DNA of 64,000 nt from JAENVT01 sp963805445 (GCA_963805445.1 CAWDUI010000016.1:14129-78128); one strand, 5' to 3'. Shown: positions 20,207-29,961, counted from the stretch's first letter. Made by a program: numbers and translations. The notes: a model not told the origin generated them from the letters alone.

Positions 20207-21861
20207 TTACTCCGAGCGATCGGAGACCACCTGGCCGGCACGGAGTTCGATGGTGCGAGTGCGGCGGATGCGTTGCAGAAGCACCCGGTCGTGGCTCACC
20301 AGCAGCACCGTGCCGGGGAACGTGTCCAGCGGCCTGTTCGAGCTGCTCGATGGCCGGCAGGTCGAGGTGGTTCGTCGGCTCGTCGAGCACGAGGCAGTTG
20401 CGACCCGGAGGCCGCCATCAACAAGCGCCAGCACCAGGCGGGTTCGCTCGCCCGGCGACAGCGAGCTCGACCGGCCGATCGACGTGTGCGGCGGCGACGC
20501 CGAACTTGGCCAGCAGCGTGCGCGCCTCGCTGATCGTCATGCCCGTTGCGGCGAGGAACGCATCGAGCACGTCTGCGCCTGCCACCGGGCACAGCTGGTG
20601 CGGACCTGCTCCAGCCGGCCGACGACGCACGGATGACCGCGCCACTGCGATCCGGAGGTCAGGGCGATCTCGCCGAGCAGCGCGCGCAGAGCAGCGTCGA
20701 CTTGCCGGTGCCGTTCGGACCGACGATCACCACTCGCTCGCCGTAGCCGATCTCGAGGTCACCGGTCCGAGCACGAAGTCGCCGCGGTCGACGACCGCGT
20801 CCGTGAGCCGGGCGACCACGTCGCCGCTGCGCCGCCGGCGGCCAATCGTCAGCCGCAGCTGCCACGGCTCGCGGGGCTGCTCGACCACGTCGAGGCGCTC
20901 CATCGCTCTCTCCGTGCGCGCCGCCTTGCCGGCCAGCTGCTCGGTCTGGTTGATCTTCCGTTGCGACGAACTTGTCGTTGTCGTCGGCTTCTTCTTCGCC
21001 CGGACAGGCCCTGCGAGGCCCATCGCGCTCGCGCTGCGGACCGTGAGCGAGGGTCGAGCGCTTCGTGTCGTACTCCTCCCACGCCTCCCAGCGCATGCTG
21101 TCGGGCGATGTCGCGCTCGTGCAGGTACGCGTCGCTACCCTCCGGCGAAATGCGTGAGCTGGTGGCTGAACTCGTCGAGCTCGGCCACGTCGGTGACCGT
21201 CCGCTCAGGAACTCGCGGTCGTGGCTGACCAGCGCGACGCCGGCCGCCGAGCCGGTGACGAACCGCTCCAGCCGCGCCAGGCCGTCGAGGTCGAGATCGT
21301 TGGTCGGCTCGTCGAGCAGGAACACGTCGAAGCGCGCGAGGAGCAGCGCGGCCAGGCTGACCCGGCCGCCTCGCCGCCCGACAGCGTGGTCATCGGTTGG
21401 CTCGAGCAGCCGCTCGGCCAGACCGAGCTCGGCCCACATCTCGGCCGATCCGCGTGTCAAGTCGGCAGCACCGAGCGCCAGCCAGCGATCGAGCGCGGCG
21501 GCGTAGCGGTCGTCGGCCCCGGGCGACGCCGGCGGCGAGGTCGGCCGTCGTCGTATCGAGCTCGGCGTCGGCCGCGCGACACCGGTGCGGCGCTCGACAT
21601 GCTCGAAGCCACGGTCTCGTCGGTGCGCTCGGGCTCCTGGGCGAGGTAGCCGACCGTGGCGGCGGGCGGTGACAGCGAGACGGTTCCTGCCTCGGGACGC
21701 AACGCGCCGGCGATACGCGCAGCAGCGTCGACTTGCCGACGCCGTTCGGCCCGATGAGGCCGATTCGGTGACCGGGGTCGAGCGACAGGTCGACCTCGAC
21801 AAGGATGGGTCGGAGCACCGAGCGAGAGGGAGATGTTACGAGCATGTAGCGAGGCGGGCAA
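20207..21861 (-). CDS. ABC-F family ATPase, frameshifted
   Basis: Two ABC domains without membrane segments. Domain 1: LHARNISLSLG, GLIGPNGVGKSTLLR (Walker A), LSGGEAA signature, FDVFLLDEPTNDLDLDGL (Walker B), LVSHDREFL. Linker about residues 240-300 with Lys/Arg-rich coiled part. Domain 2: YGERVVIVGPNGTGKSTLL and LLVSHDRVLLQRIRRTRTIEL near the end, stop at 20207. Paired domains with EPTN-type Walker B match ABC-F translation factors (EttA, Uup, antibiotic resistance ARE types). Subtype is not determinable through the many indels. Confidence 0.8.
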
Positions 21862-21950
21862 GCTCGCATTCTGCCCGATCGTCTGACCTTCGGGAGCAGT
21901 TCCTTGTCGCTCGAGGACTGGGCTTCGGCGGATGTGGGTACCGTGTAGAT

Positions 21951-22583
21951 GTGACCATCACCGCCAACGAACGTGCCGAAATGTGTGATCTGTTCGAAGA
22001 GGTCGGGCCCGACGCGCCAACTCTTTGCGAGGGTTGGACCACTCGCGATCTGCTTGCCCATCTGCTGGCGCGCGAGCGCAGGCCAGACGCCGCTGCCGGC
22101 ATCGTCGTGCCCTTCCTCGACAAGCATCTGCAGCACGTGACGTCCTCGTTCGCCCGCATGCCGTTCGCGGACATGATCGACAAGTTCCGAGGTGGGCCGC
22201 CGATCTGGACGCTGTGGGCGGTTCCGGTTCTTGGGGACAAGGCAAACCTTGCCGAGTTCTTCGTGCATCACGAAGACATTCGCCGCGCCCAACCAACATG
22301 GGAACCGCGCGACGGTGACACGGCTCGCGACGAGGCCTTGTGGAGGCTGCTCAAACTGCTGGGCCGCATGTTGTTCCGGCACTCGCCCGTCGGTGTCGTG
22401 CTCAGAAGTGCCGGCCGAGACGACATCGTCGCCAAGAAGCGTGAGCCGAGCGTGATCCTGGTGGGCCTTCCTGGCGAGATCGTGTTGCACGCCTACGGTC
22501 GACACCTCGACAAGGTTCGCCTCATCGTGCAGGGAGAGCCGAGTGAAGTGGAAGCCTTCGAGGCGTCCTCCCGCGGTCTCTGA
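21951..22583 (+). CDS. TIGR03085 family metal-binding protein
   Basis: An unbroken 210-residue frame from GTG 21951. VTITANERAEMCDLFEEVGPD, TLCEGWTTRDLLAHLLARE and AEFFVHHEDIRRAQP are family signatures, with His in AHLLARE and HHED as likely metal ligands in a DinB-like four-helix bundle. The C-terminal half VVLRSAGRDDIVAK and GEIVLHAYGR matches the SCP-like second domain. Mycothiol-linked roles are suspected for relatives. Its paralogue-like TIGR03084 partner lies at 4.3-5.1 kb. Confidence 0.8.
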   Translation: MTITANERAEMCDLFEEVGPDAPTLCEGWTTRDLLAHLLARERRPDAAAGIVVPFLDKHLQHVTSSFARMPFADMIDKFRGGPPIWTLWAVPVLGDKANLAEFFVHHEDIRRAQPTWEPRDGDTARDEALWRLLKLLGRMLFRHSPVGVVLRSAGRDDIVAKKREPSVILVGLPGEIVLHAYGRHLDKVRLIVQGEPSEVEAFEASSRGL

Positions 22584-22621
22584 CGTGCGCCAGGGCGTTC
22601 GAGTATGCCGAACGGCCCATT

Positions 22622-23251
22622 TTGGCCCGCAGGTATTTACGGCGAAGCAGCCACGACCGATACTGCGTCATGGCTGCAAGATTGCTCCCCAAACAGGTCG
22701 AGGGTTCGAACGGGCGCGGCGCCGCGGTGCAGCCGACGCGTACCGCCGTCAACGGCACCATCGGCTGCAACTTGTCGGCACACCTTCATCAAGAGTTGCA
22801 CGGACGTGCAGTGGTGCTCGACGATCGCCGAGTCCCAGGCGCCAAAGCCACCGTCACGCACATCGTCGTTGCGCCGTCGGGCGTGTGGGTCGTCGAGGCC
22901 AAAGATCTGCAAGGGCGTGTGGAACGGCGTGACGTCGGTGGCTGGTTCAGAATCGACGAGCGGCTCTACGTCGCCGGCAAGGACAAGAGCCACCTTGTCG
23001 ACGGACTCGACCGGCATGTGATCGCAATCGAGAACTTGCTCGCACAGGCCGGCCTCACCTCGGTGCCGGTACACGCTGCGCTGTGCTTCGTGAACGCAGA
23101 ATGGGGCTGGTTCGCCAAGCCGTTCTCGTTGAGTGGTGTCTGGGTGACGTGGCCCGAGCGACTGACCGAACTGGTGCTCGAGTGGAAGGCGATTCCCGAC
23201 ACGGAGTTCGATTCGCTGGCTCGCGGAGTCGCCGCTCGCCTGTCGTCGTAA
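22622..23251 (+). CDS. NERD domain protein (nuclease-related)
   Basis: The NERD signature is visible as THIVVAPSGVWVVEAKDLQGRV, in which the D/E-x-K pattern of the PD-(D/E)XK fold appears as the VEAKD segment; the start GRAVVLDDRRVPG and C-terminal ALCFVNAEWGWFAKPF fit too. Two starts are possible, 22622 and 22670; neither has a strong ribosome site. About 190-209 residues. NERD domains occur in plasmid and signalling proteins and are predicted but mostly unproven nucleases. Confidence 0.75.
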   Translation: MARRYLRRSSHDRYCVMAARLLPKQVEGSNGRGAAVQPTRTAVNGTIGCNLSAHLHQELHGRAVVLDDRRVPGAKATVTHIVVAPSGVWVVEAKDLQGRVERRDVGGWFRIDERLYVAGKDKSHLVDGLDRHVIAIENLLAQAGLTSVPVHAALCFVNAEWGWFAKPFSLSGVWVTWPERLTELVLEWKAIPDTEFDSLARGVAARLSS

Positions 23252-23294
23252 CGACTGGCCGCGACCGCCCACTCCGTAGGAGTGCACCGTCACC

Positions 23295-24176
23295 TCAGAT
23301 GAGTTCGGCCAGTCGTATCGTCTTGCGGACCGTCAGGCGGCCTTCGCCTCCGTCCGAGCTGTAGGTCCCTGCGGTCGGGGCGACGTCGCGGTAGTCGCGT
23401 CCCGCTGCGGTCGTGACGTAGCGAAGGTCGGTTCTTCGGCTGTGCGTCGGATCGATGGCGACGACGCTCTGTCGGTGGTGGTCGAAGACCTCGACCCATG
23501 CGTGACTGGCCCCGTCGCCGACGAGATGCCCCGAGATGTACCGAGAGGCGATGCCCAGAGATGAGCACATTGCAATCATGACGTGGGCCATGTCCTGGCA
23601 CACACCCTGTCGAAGTTGCCACGCCTCGGCGGCAGTCGTGCGCACCGATGTGACATCGTGACGGTACTCGAAGGCGCGGTGTACGGACTCGGCCACGGAT
23701 TCCGCAACATCGAGAACATCGGCTGCGCCGCGCAGTTGCGTGGTGGCGTCTCTGATCGCGTCATCAGGCTTGGTGAGCCGAGTGGCGGTCGGACGAGGTG
23801 CCGGCCACGAAGCAACGTCGGTTGCCGTGCGCGCCCGAGTGATGATCGCCCGCGCCCGGAACTCGATGTGGCCATGCACCTCGGGTGTCGCAACGTGGAG
23901 CACTGCGTTGCCGAATCGATCGGTCCGCTGCCGAACGACGCTCGCCTCATGCGGCCGCACCTCGAAGCGGTGGGCGATGCGCCGTTGGTCACCGTGATTG
24001 CGACGTGGGACGATGACCAATCGCTGTCGGAGGTCTCTCACCGGCTTGTCGTACTCGTACGACACGTCCTGGTGGATCACGTACGTTGCTGTGTTGGCCC
24101 CGACGAGCGCGTCACGGTCGTACCCGCTCGGAAGCGACTCGAGATGCTCGTCGTGAAGGAACTCCTCGACGTTCAT
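23295..24176 (-). CDS. Transglutaminase-like cysteine protease family protein
   Basis: A complete 293-residue frame. The N-terminal bacterial transglutaminase-like domain reads DVSYEYDKPVRDLRQRLVIVP; the core domain holds catalytic Cys in RQGVCQDMAHVMIAM, His in ASHAWVEVFDHH and Asp in AIDPTHSRRTDLRYV. ATG 24176 overlaps the stop of the upstream transglutaminase gene (ATGA), so the pair is translationally coupled. Relatives act in peptide-amide hydrolysis or crosslinking, often next to alpha-E/ATP-grasp genes, which are not seen here. Confidence 0.85.
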   Translation of the reverse strand: MNVEEFLHDEHLESLPSGYDRDALVGANTATYVIHQDVSYEYDKPVRDLRQRLVIVPRRNHGDQRRIAHRFEVRPHEASVVRQRTDRFGNAVLHVATPEVHGHIEFRARAIITRARTATDVASWPAPRPTATRLTKPDDAIRDATTQLRGAADVLDVAESVAESVHRAFEYRHDVTSVRTTAAEAWQLRQGVCQDMAHVMIAMCSSLGIASRYISGHLVGDGASHAWVEVFDHHRQSVVAIDPTHSRRTDLRYVTTAAGRDYRDVAPTAGTYSSDGGEGRLTVRKTIRLAELI

Positions 24177-24979
24177 CGGGATTCCAGCTTCTGGACCGCA
24201 CGAACGGCCATCGACGCCAGTTCCACCCGACCGAACGAGGTCACCATCGCCACGTCGGCAGCATCGCGGCCACGGCCGATCACGGTGCGGCCGATGCGAC
24301 GTGCGTTGTTGCGCGGGTCGAAGGTGTGCCACTGGTCGCCGACGAACACTTCCATCCAGGCGCAGAAATCCATCGGTCCCGTGTAGGGAACTCCGATGTC
24401 CGGGAGATACCCGAACCACGTACCGGGCCGGAATGTTGAGAGCCGACATCGCGATCGCCAGGTGAGTGAAATCTCGGCAGACCCCGACACGCGACGACAT
24501 CACGTCGAGCGCCGAGAACGAGGGGGAGAGGCTCCGTAATCGAAGCGCATCTCGGCATGCACCCAGTCGCAGATGGCCTGCACCCGAGACCAGCCCGCAG
24601 GCACTTGGCCGAACAGTTCGAAGGCGACGTCGACGAACTGATCCGACTCGCAGTACCGGCTCGGCAAGACGAACAGCATGGTCTCGTCGGTCAGATCGTC
24701 GGGCGCGACCTCTTCGGCCAGGTGATCCAACGCATCGGGGTCGCCGACCGCCAACACCTCTGCATCGAATGTCAGGACCACGTGGCCGGCTGCGAAGTTC
24801 ACGCGCCGGCAGGAGTTGCCGAAGTGGTCGAGGTAGACGTGCGACGGCGCGTGCGGTGTGATGTCGAACTCGGCAGGCTCGACCCGTTCAGCCTCGGAGG
24901 GATGCGGCTCGACCATGACGACGGCGTGTGTCTCTCGGGGCACCTCGAACTCGAAGGTACAACCCACCCCGATTTGCAT
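24173..24979 (-). CDS. Transglutaminase-like protein, one frameshift
   Basis: ATG 24979 gives MQIGVGCTFEFEVPRETHAV with SHVYLDHFGNSCRRVNFAAG in the N-terminal domain. The core follows a slip near 24,500: VGVCRDFTHLAIAMSALNIPAR (catalytic Cys), DFCAWMEVFVGDQWHTFDPRN (an Ala-Trp-Met replaces the usual His-Ala-Trp; the later His and Asp are in WHTFDP). About 265 residues. The SHAW-type His is therefore not in its usual place, unless an error changed it. First gene of a coupled pair with the downstream transglutaminase. Confidence 0.78.
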
Positions 24980-25204
24980 GCACGCAGCTGTCACATATGC
25001 GCCGGCTGAAGCGCTCCCTGTCACACCCATTTTCAGGGTGTGCACATGGAGACGTGCGTCGAGATGGCCGCTGCGGAATCATCGACGATGGCTGATGATG
25101 TCAAGTATTCAGCTGTATCCAGCTCGATGATGGCGACCGGCGCGACCGCATTGAGCTGGCTGTTCGCGTGCCACGACCCGAGTTGGGAACCGCGTGATGG
25201 CGAG
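24980..25204. other. Upstream region of the transglutaminase pair and join between segments A and B
   Basis: About 225 bases without a supported gene. The left part is presumably the promoter region of the transglutaminase operon, reading leftwards. Around 25,190-25,215 the sequence changes from the GC-rich segment A to the moderate-GC segment B. The C-terminus of a solute-binding protein (GTAVGQQFSAAL) breaks off here into unrelated sequence. No insertion-sequence end or direct repeat marks the join. Confidence 0.6.
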
Positions 25205-26439
25205 TCGGCACGGAGGTATCCATCAGGGCGGCCGAGAACTGTTGACCGACGGCGGTACCAATCCCCTGAAATTCGGGAATCGCGACAAACTGCACGCCCA
25301 CATACGGCACCGGATCAACAGCCGGATGTTTTGGGTCGGCCGCTTTGATGCTGTCGAGGGTAATCTTGGCAAAAGGGGCAGCTTTCTGGTACGCCGGGTT
25401 GGCATAGAGCGAGGCGCGGGTTCCGGGAGGAACGTTGGCCCAACCTTCTTTGGCAGCGACCATTTCCAGATAGCTCTTGGAGGTTGCCCATGAAATAAAT
25501 TTTTGGGCGGCGTCGGCTTTCTGGGTACCAGCCGGAACTGCCAGGGTCGATGCCCGAGCCAGTTACTGCGTTTACCAAGCCCGTTGTCCGGAGCCAGTGC
25601 AAAACCTACCTGGTCAGCCACTGTTGAATCTTTAGGGTTGCTGACGAACGAGGCAGCAACGGTAGCGTCGATCCACATGCCGCATTTACCGGACTGAAAA
25701 AGGGCAAGGTTCTCATCGAAGCCATTGGATGAGGCACCTGGAGGACCTGTTTCCTTCATCAATTTGACATAAAAGCTCAGCGTTTTTTTCCAGGCATCAC
25801 CATCGAATTGCGGCTGCCACTGCTGATCGAACCAGCGGGCCCCAAATGAGTTTGCCATCGCTGACAGAAAAGCCATATTCTCACCCCAGCCGGCCTTGCC
25901 ACGCAGGCAGATGCCATAGATTCCGTTGTCTTTATCGGTCATCTTGTGGGCGGCATCGGCAACAAAGGTGATGTCGGTGCTTCAGGCATTGTCAGTCCGG
26001 TCTTTTTCATGAGGTCAGTGCGGTACATGACCATTGAACTTTCCCCGTAAATGGGGCGGCGTAGAGCGTGCCGTCGCTAGCAAACCGTCGCGAATTGCCG
26101 GCAGTAGGTCGTTGACGTCATAATCGGCACCCAATTTGTCAAGAGGCAAAAGCCACCCCTTTTGGGCCCAGATCGGTACCTCATAGGTGCCGATAGTCAT
26201 AACATCGTACTGTCCACCTTTGGTGGCAATATCGGTAGTGACACGCTGCCGGAGCACGTTTTCCTCCAAAGTGACCCATTCCAGCTTGATGCCGGGGTTT
26301 TTGGTGGTAAAATCATCACTCAATTTCTGCATCCGGATCATATCGCCATTATTGACCGTGGCGATGGTGATGGTCTCGGCATGCGAAAAACCGGCGAAAA
26401 AAAAGAGCGAACCAACTATCCAAAGTACTTTTGTTTCAT
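25205..26439 (-). CDS. Sugar/polyol ABC transporter substrate-binding protein, 3'-truncated and frameshifted
   Basis: ATG 26439 follows a strong AGGAGGAG site. After a slip in the signal peptide (SLFFFAGFSHA, AHA-type cleavage) the mature start ETITIATVNNGDMIRMQKL, then EWVTLEENVLRQRVTTDIA and QYDVMTIGTYEVPIWAQKGW match sorbitol/mannitol binding proteins (SmoE type, SBP_bac_1). Later: YGICLRGKAGWGENMAFLSA, SGKCGMWIDATVAASF, GTAVGQQFSAAL. The last 30 or so residues are lost at the 25.2 kb join, along with any permease genes. Frameshifts near 25,580, 26,000 and 26,420 make this the noisiest part of segment B. Confidence 0.8.
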
Positions 26440-26562
26440 AGCTCCTCCTGTGATAATCAGTTATGTCTCTGCTGAATACGTATGTTAAATTTTATGAATG
26501 ATTGCTATGTTAAACCTAGCCGATTAATGGCAGCGTGACAACTGTTATTATCAATAATATCT

Positions 26563-26592
26563 TTGATCAGGACACATTTTCTTGATCAGGAC
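26563..26592. repeat. Tandem 11-bp direct repeat upstream of the binding-protein gene
   Basis: TTGATCAGGAC occurs at 26563-26573 and 26582-26592, a 19-bp period (nearly two helical turns). It lies in the 162-bp gap between the end of the MFS gene and the start of the binding-protein gene, both on the reverse strand. TGATCA is palindromic, so each copy could bind a dimer. Could be a regulator site; no family is assignable. Confidence 0.4.
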
Positions 26593-26601
26593 CTCGGGTT
26601 G

Positions 26602-27788
26602 TCAGGAGCGCTTAAAAGACACAGACACCAAGATTGCGGCAAGGGTCAAAAGCAGACCGCCGGCAACGGCAAAAATTCGCCTATGCCTATCGTCCTGACC
26701 ATCGGTTCAACCAACAAGGGAGAGATAAATTGGCCGAGAAGGAAAAAGGTGGCGAGCCCACCGACTGCCTTGCCGCGCATCGAACTCGGGACTAAAGAGA
26801 CAAGCCAGACGTTGACGTTCGGCATAAGCAGGCCAAAACCCAAGCCGCTGACGATCATCGCCGCTATAACGACAGGGTAGGAGGATGCCAGAGACAACCC
26901 CAGGTAACCGGTGCCCATCAAAACGGCAAAAACCGCGTATATGCGGGTGTGGGAGAGGTGTGCTTTGATTCTCTTGAATTGCATGGATGTCAGCGCACCC
27001 ATCAGGGTCATGATACCAATAGCCATGCCGACCCGGGCGCTGCTGATAGAACCCATGGCATCAAGATAAAAAGGCAGTTGGACCGGGATCATATAGAAGA
27101 CAAGCATTCCGACAAAGGCCAGGGCATAAATAAAAAAAAGCAGTCGCAGCGGGGGTGCTTTCTCTTGGCTAGCTTTGGCATGCTGCGACCCTCGCTCATC
27201 TTTTTTGTTGGTCGGCTCATATAGAAAAACCAGCACTCCGGGCAAAACAATAAAGGCGAACAGGTACATCAGAAAGGGGAAACGCCACCCCAGATCGGCC
27301 AGCATGCCTCCCGCCGTGAGAAAGACCAGCCCGCCGAAGCCGGTGAAGGCAGCCTGGAGTCCCATGACGCGGTGCAGCTGGTCATCGCTGTAATAGTCGC
27401 CGATCAGCGTAGTAAAGCCGCTCATGATGCCGGCAACTGCTATGCCCAGAAAGGCCCGCCCGACAAAGATGGCATAGAGAGAATCGCAGTAAAAACCAGA
27501 ACTGCCGGCAAGGCCATAGAGTGCGACGGCGCCGAGCAACACCGGTTTTCGTCCCCAGCGGTCCATGAACCAGCCGGCAAAAGGGGCGCTTAAAGCAATA
27601 AACAGGGCATGCACTGAAAGCAGCAGTTTCACCAGCAGGTCGATGTGCGGCGTTATCTGAAAAGCGGCGTGCATCTGTGGCAGGGCCGGAGCGATGGTTG
27701 CTCCGGCCATAACCGTCATGGTACTGCCAAACAGCAGCGTGGTCTGCCGCAGTCGTGGGTAATCTTTTTTGCCGGCCACTCCGGTCAT
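26602..27788 (-). CDS. MFS transporter, one frameshift near the 3' end
   Basis: About twelve hydrophobic helices. The MFS motif A loop is GWFMDRWGRKPVLLGAV between helices 2 and 3, and the start is TMTVMAGATIAPALPQM, as in drug:H+ antiporter-1 members. A slip near 26,688 ends the naive frame early. The shifted frame continues RIFAVAGGLLLTLAAILVSV and ends FKRS-stop at 26602, restoring the twelfth helix. Its ATG overlaps the cupin stop (ATGA), so the two form an operon. Substrate unknown; the arrangement with a cupin suggests small-acid or metabolite handling. Confidence 0.8.
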
Positions 27789-28087
27789 TTCTTCTTCTCG
27801 ATCTGTGCCGGGGACCTGTCGGGATGGATGATAACCAGCTTGGTCGGGGCTTCCTGGGCATCGATGACATGTTCGACGCCAACGGGCAGGTGAATGAAAG
27901 AAGGGGCATGATAGGTTGCCGGTGTCGGGGTATCGTCTCTAGTGAGAATAACCGAGCCTTGGGCGACAAAGATGAACTCTTCGAAAAGATGGGCCTCTCG
28001 TGGCGAGGTGTCCTCCGGGCCGGCAAAAACCACTTCTACCTCGAATTCCTCATGAATACCTTTATACAGGCGGGTAATATCTGGCAT
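27785..28087 (-). CDS. Small cupin-fold protein
   Basis: 100 residues from ATG 28087 with a strong AAGGAGG site. Cupin features: FEVEVVFAG, the hexa-strand stretch HLFEEFIFVAQGSVIL (EExxFV...G core of motif 1) and FIHLPVGVEHVIDA (motif 2 with His). One of the usual metal His residues of motif 1 is replaced (EAHLFEE). Translationally coupled to the MFS gene downstream and divergent from rraA-tct. Could be a ligand sensor or an isomerase. Confidence 0.78.
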   Translation of the reverse strand: MPDITRLYKGIHEEFEVEVVFAGPEDTSPREAHLFEEFIFVAQGSVILTRDDTPTPATYHAPSFIHLPVGVEHVIDAQEAPTKLVIIHPDRSPAQIEKKK

Positions 28088-28378
28088 GGCATCCTCCTTG
28101 ATCCATTTCGCTGGCAACGGGTAATTCGAATTATGACAAAAATATCAACTAAAATTGATATATATTCTACCAATCCGGATAAATCATCATTTTTCCGCTG
28201 CATTCTTATCAATCGTGTTTATCAATTTTCCTTGATCTGGATGGCAAGCTCCAAAACCTTGTTTTTAACGAATGGGTGAGGTAAAATTTTCTCCATCGTG
28301 ACTTGTAGATCCTGACTCTTTGCTCAAATTCGAGAAAGGTTTTCGGCTTGCTCACTGTCTCTTCTTACAGGATCAGAT
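28088..28378. promoter_or_regulatory. Divergent control region with palindrome
   Basis: A 291-bp AT-rich gap between cupin (left) and rraA-like gene (right). The perfect inverted repeat ATATCAA-n6-TTGATAT lies at 28142-28161, about 55 bp upstream of the cupin start, and is followed by more AT-rich sequence with TATATTCTACC. The symmetry and place suggest an operator for a dimeric regulator serving both operons. Core promoters cannot be assigned with confidence. No regulator gene is present alongside. Confidence 0.5.
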
Positions 28379-28864
28379 ATGAATATGATAATCAAAACTG
28401 CCGATCTTTATGACCGGTACGAGGAAAAACTCCAGGTGTGTGCACCTCTCTTCCACCACTTCGGCGGACACCGATCGTTTCACGGCAGGATAGCGACCTT
28501 GAAATGTTTCGAGGATAATTCCCTGGTCAGCAAATTCCTGGGCAGGCCGGGTGAAGGACGAGTCCTGGTTGTCGATGCAGGAGGCTCTTTGCGTTGTGCC
28601 ATGCTGGGAGATCAATTAGCGCAGAAAGCTGTCGAAAACGGATGGGCCGGTGTGCTGATGTTCGGATGCATTCGTGACAGAGAAGATATCGGCAGGATGC
28701 CGCTCGGGGTTCTGGCTCTTGCTTCCAACCCACGGAAAAGTATCAAAAAAGGGGCTGGGGACGCCGATATTATGGTAGAATTTGCCGATGTCTCTTTCCG
28801 GCCGGACGAGTGGCTCTATGCCGACCAGGATGGAGTAGTGGTGTTACCGGAACAAGCGCAATAA
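28379..28864 (+). CDS. RraA-like protein (possible HMG/oxaloacetate aldolase or RNase E inhibitor)
   Basis: 161 residues, clean. Core: GEGRVLVVDAGGSLRCAMLGD then AVENGWAGVLMFGCIRD, and YADQDGVVVLP near the end, the RraA/MenG-like fold. In 4-hydroxy-4-methyl-2-oxoglutarate aldolases the metal-binding Arg-Asp pair lies in the G-x-x-RD segment, here CIRDRED. In RraA proper the protein binds RNase E. The next genes form a TctCBA carboxylate transporter, so an aldolase-like metabolic role is more plausible. Leads the forward operon; start could also be 28385. Confidence 0.8.
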   Translation: MNMIIKTADLYDRYEEKLQVCAPLFHHFGGHRSFHGRIATLKCFEDNSLVSKFLGRPGEGRVLVVDAGGSLRCAMLGDQLAQKAVENGWAGVLMFGCIRDREDIGRMPLGVLALASNPRKSIKKGAGDADIMVEFADVSFRPDEWLYADQDGVVVLPEQAQ

Positions 28865-28992
28865 GGCAGGCGTTCTTCGAGTCCGTTCAATATATGCGGG
28901 AAAGATATCGACGCTCCTGCTCGACTTGAAAGGGAACGGGAGATGCCCCTGTTAAGGCTTGATTTAATAAACATTCAAAAAAGGAGCACATT

Positions 28993-29961
28993 ATGAAATT
29001 GATGAAATTAGCGGCAATAGCACTCCTGTGTAGCTCTCTTGCAGCCGGCTCGGCCTTTGGTGCCAAAATTGAAAAACCTGAATGTATTGCCCCTGCCAAA
29101 CCGGGCGGAGGTTTTGACTTGACCTGTCGTATTGCCATGCTAGGTCTGAAAGATCAGCTGCCGACTCTTATGCAGGTGACCTTTATGCCGGGTGGGATTG
29201 GAGCGGTGGCCATCAACCTGTTTAATTCCACTCGAACCGATGATCCCAATGCTATCGTCGCCTTTTCTTCCGGTTCACTGTTAAATATTGCTACCGGAAA
29301 ATACGGCAAGTGGACGGAAAACGATGTCCGCTGGCTCGCTTCTGCCGGGGCTGATTTTGGCGCGGTTATCGTTCGGGACGATTCCAAGTTCAAAAATCTG
29401 GGTGATTTAATGACCGAAATAAAAAAAGGGGAGGCCAGTGTGGTTGTTGGTGCCGGCGGCTCGGTCGGCTCACAGGATTGGATGAAGGCGGCGCTGCTTG
29501 TCAAGTCGATTGACAAAGATCCGCGGAAAATGCGTTATGTCGCTTATGACGGTGGCGGTGATGCAATCGCCGGGCTTCTTGGCGGCAGTATCGAGGTTTA
29601 TATGGGCGATGTCGGTGAAATGGCTTCTCGTCTTGACGGCAGCTTGCGCATTCTCGCGGTGATGTCCCCCGAGCGTCTGCCGGAGCCTTTTGCCAAATAT
29701 CCGACAGCGAAAGAACTCGGTTATGATGCCGAATGGACGATCATGCGCGGCTACTATATGGGTAAGAATGTCTCCGATGAGGCATACAATGCCTGGGTAG
29801 ATGCCTTCAAGGCTGCTTATGCAACTGAAGAGTTTGCCAAGATCCAGAAAGAAAAGGGCCTTTTGCCGCTTAATATGGCCGGTAAAGAGTTTGATGCCGA
29901 TGTGAAAAAACGCGTGGAAAGGATGCGTGGAATCGCCAAGGAAGCGGGTTTGATCAAATAA
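28993..29961 (+). CDS. tctC: Tripartite tricarboxylate transporter substrate-binding protein
   Basis: Signal peptide MKLMKLAAIALLCSSLAAG, then AFGA cleavage, and mature protein IEKPECIAPAKPGGGFDLTC, the classic TctC/Bug start with PAKPGGGFD. Further Bug features: LMQVTFMPGGIGAVAINLF, ADFGAVIVRDDSKF, DWMKAALLV. 322 residues. Bug proteins bind carboxylates through water-mediated contacts in the periplasm and deliver them to TctA/TctB. RBS AAAAAAGGAG 8 bases upstream. Complete set of three components follows. Confidence 0.9.
   Translation: MKLMKLAAIALLCSSLAAGSAFGAKIEKPECIAPAKPGGGFDLTCRIAMLGLKDQLPTLMQVTFMPGGIGAVAINLFNSTRTDDPNAIVAFSSGSLLNIATGKYGKWTENDVRWLASAGADFGAVIVRDDSKFKNLGDLMTEIKKGEASVVVGAGGSVGSQDWMKAALLVKSIDKDPRKMRYVAYDGGGDAIAGLLGGSIEVYMGDVGEMASRLDGSLRILAVMSPERLPEPFAKYPTAKELGYDAEWTIMRGYYMGKNVSDEAYNAWVDAFKAAYATEEFAKIQKEKGLLPLNMAGKEFDADVKKRVERMRGIAKEAGLIK

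Noticed and set aside
1..25200. Segment A as a stretch of pseudogenes
   Set aside because: Every broken gene keeps its motifs in the right order and essential genes are affected equally, which fits sequencing indels and not decay.
25040..25348. Forward frame crossing the 25.2 kb join
   Set aside because: It spans two unrelated segments and has no recognisable features.
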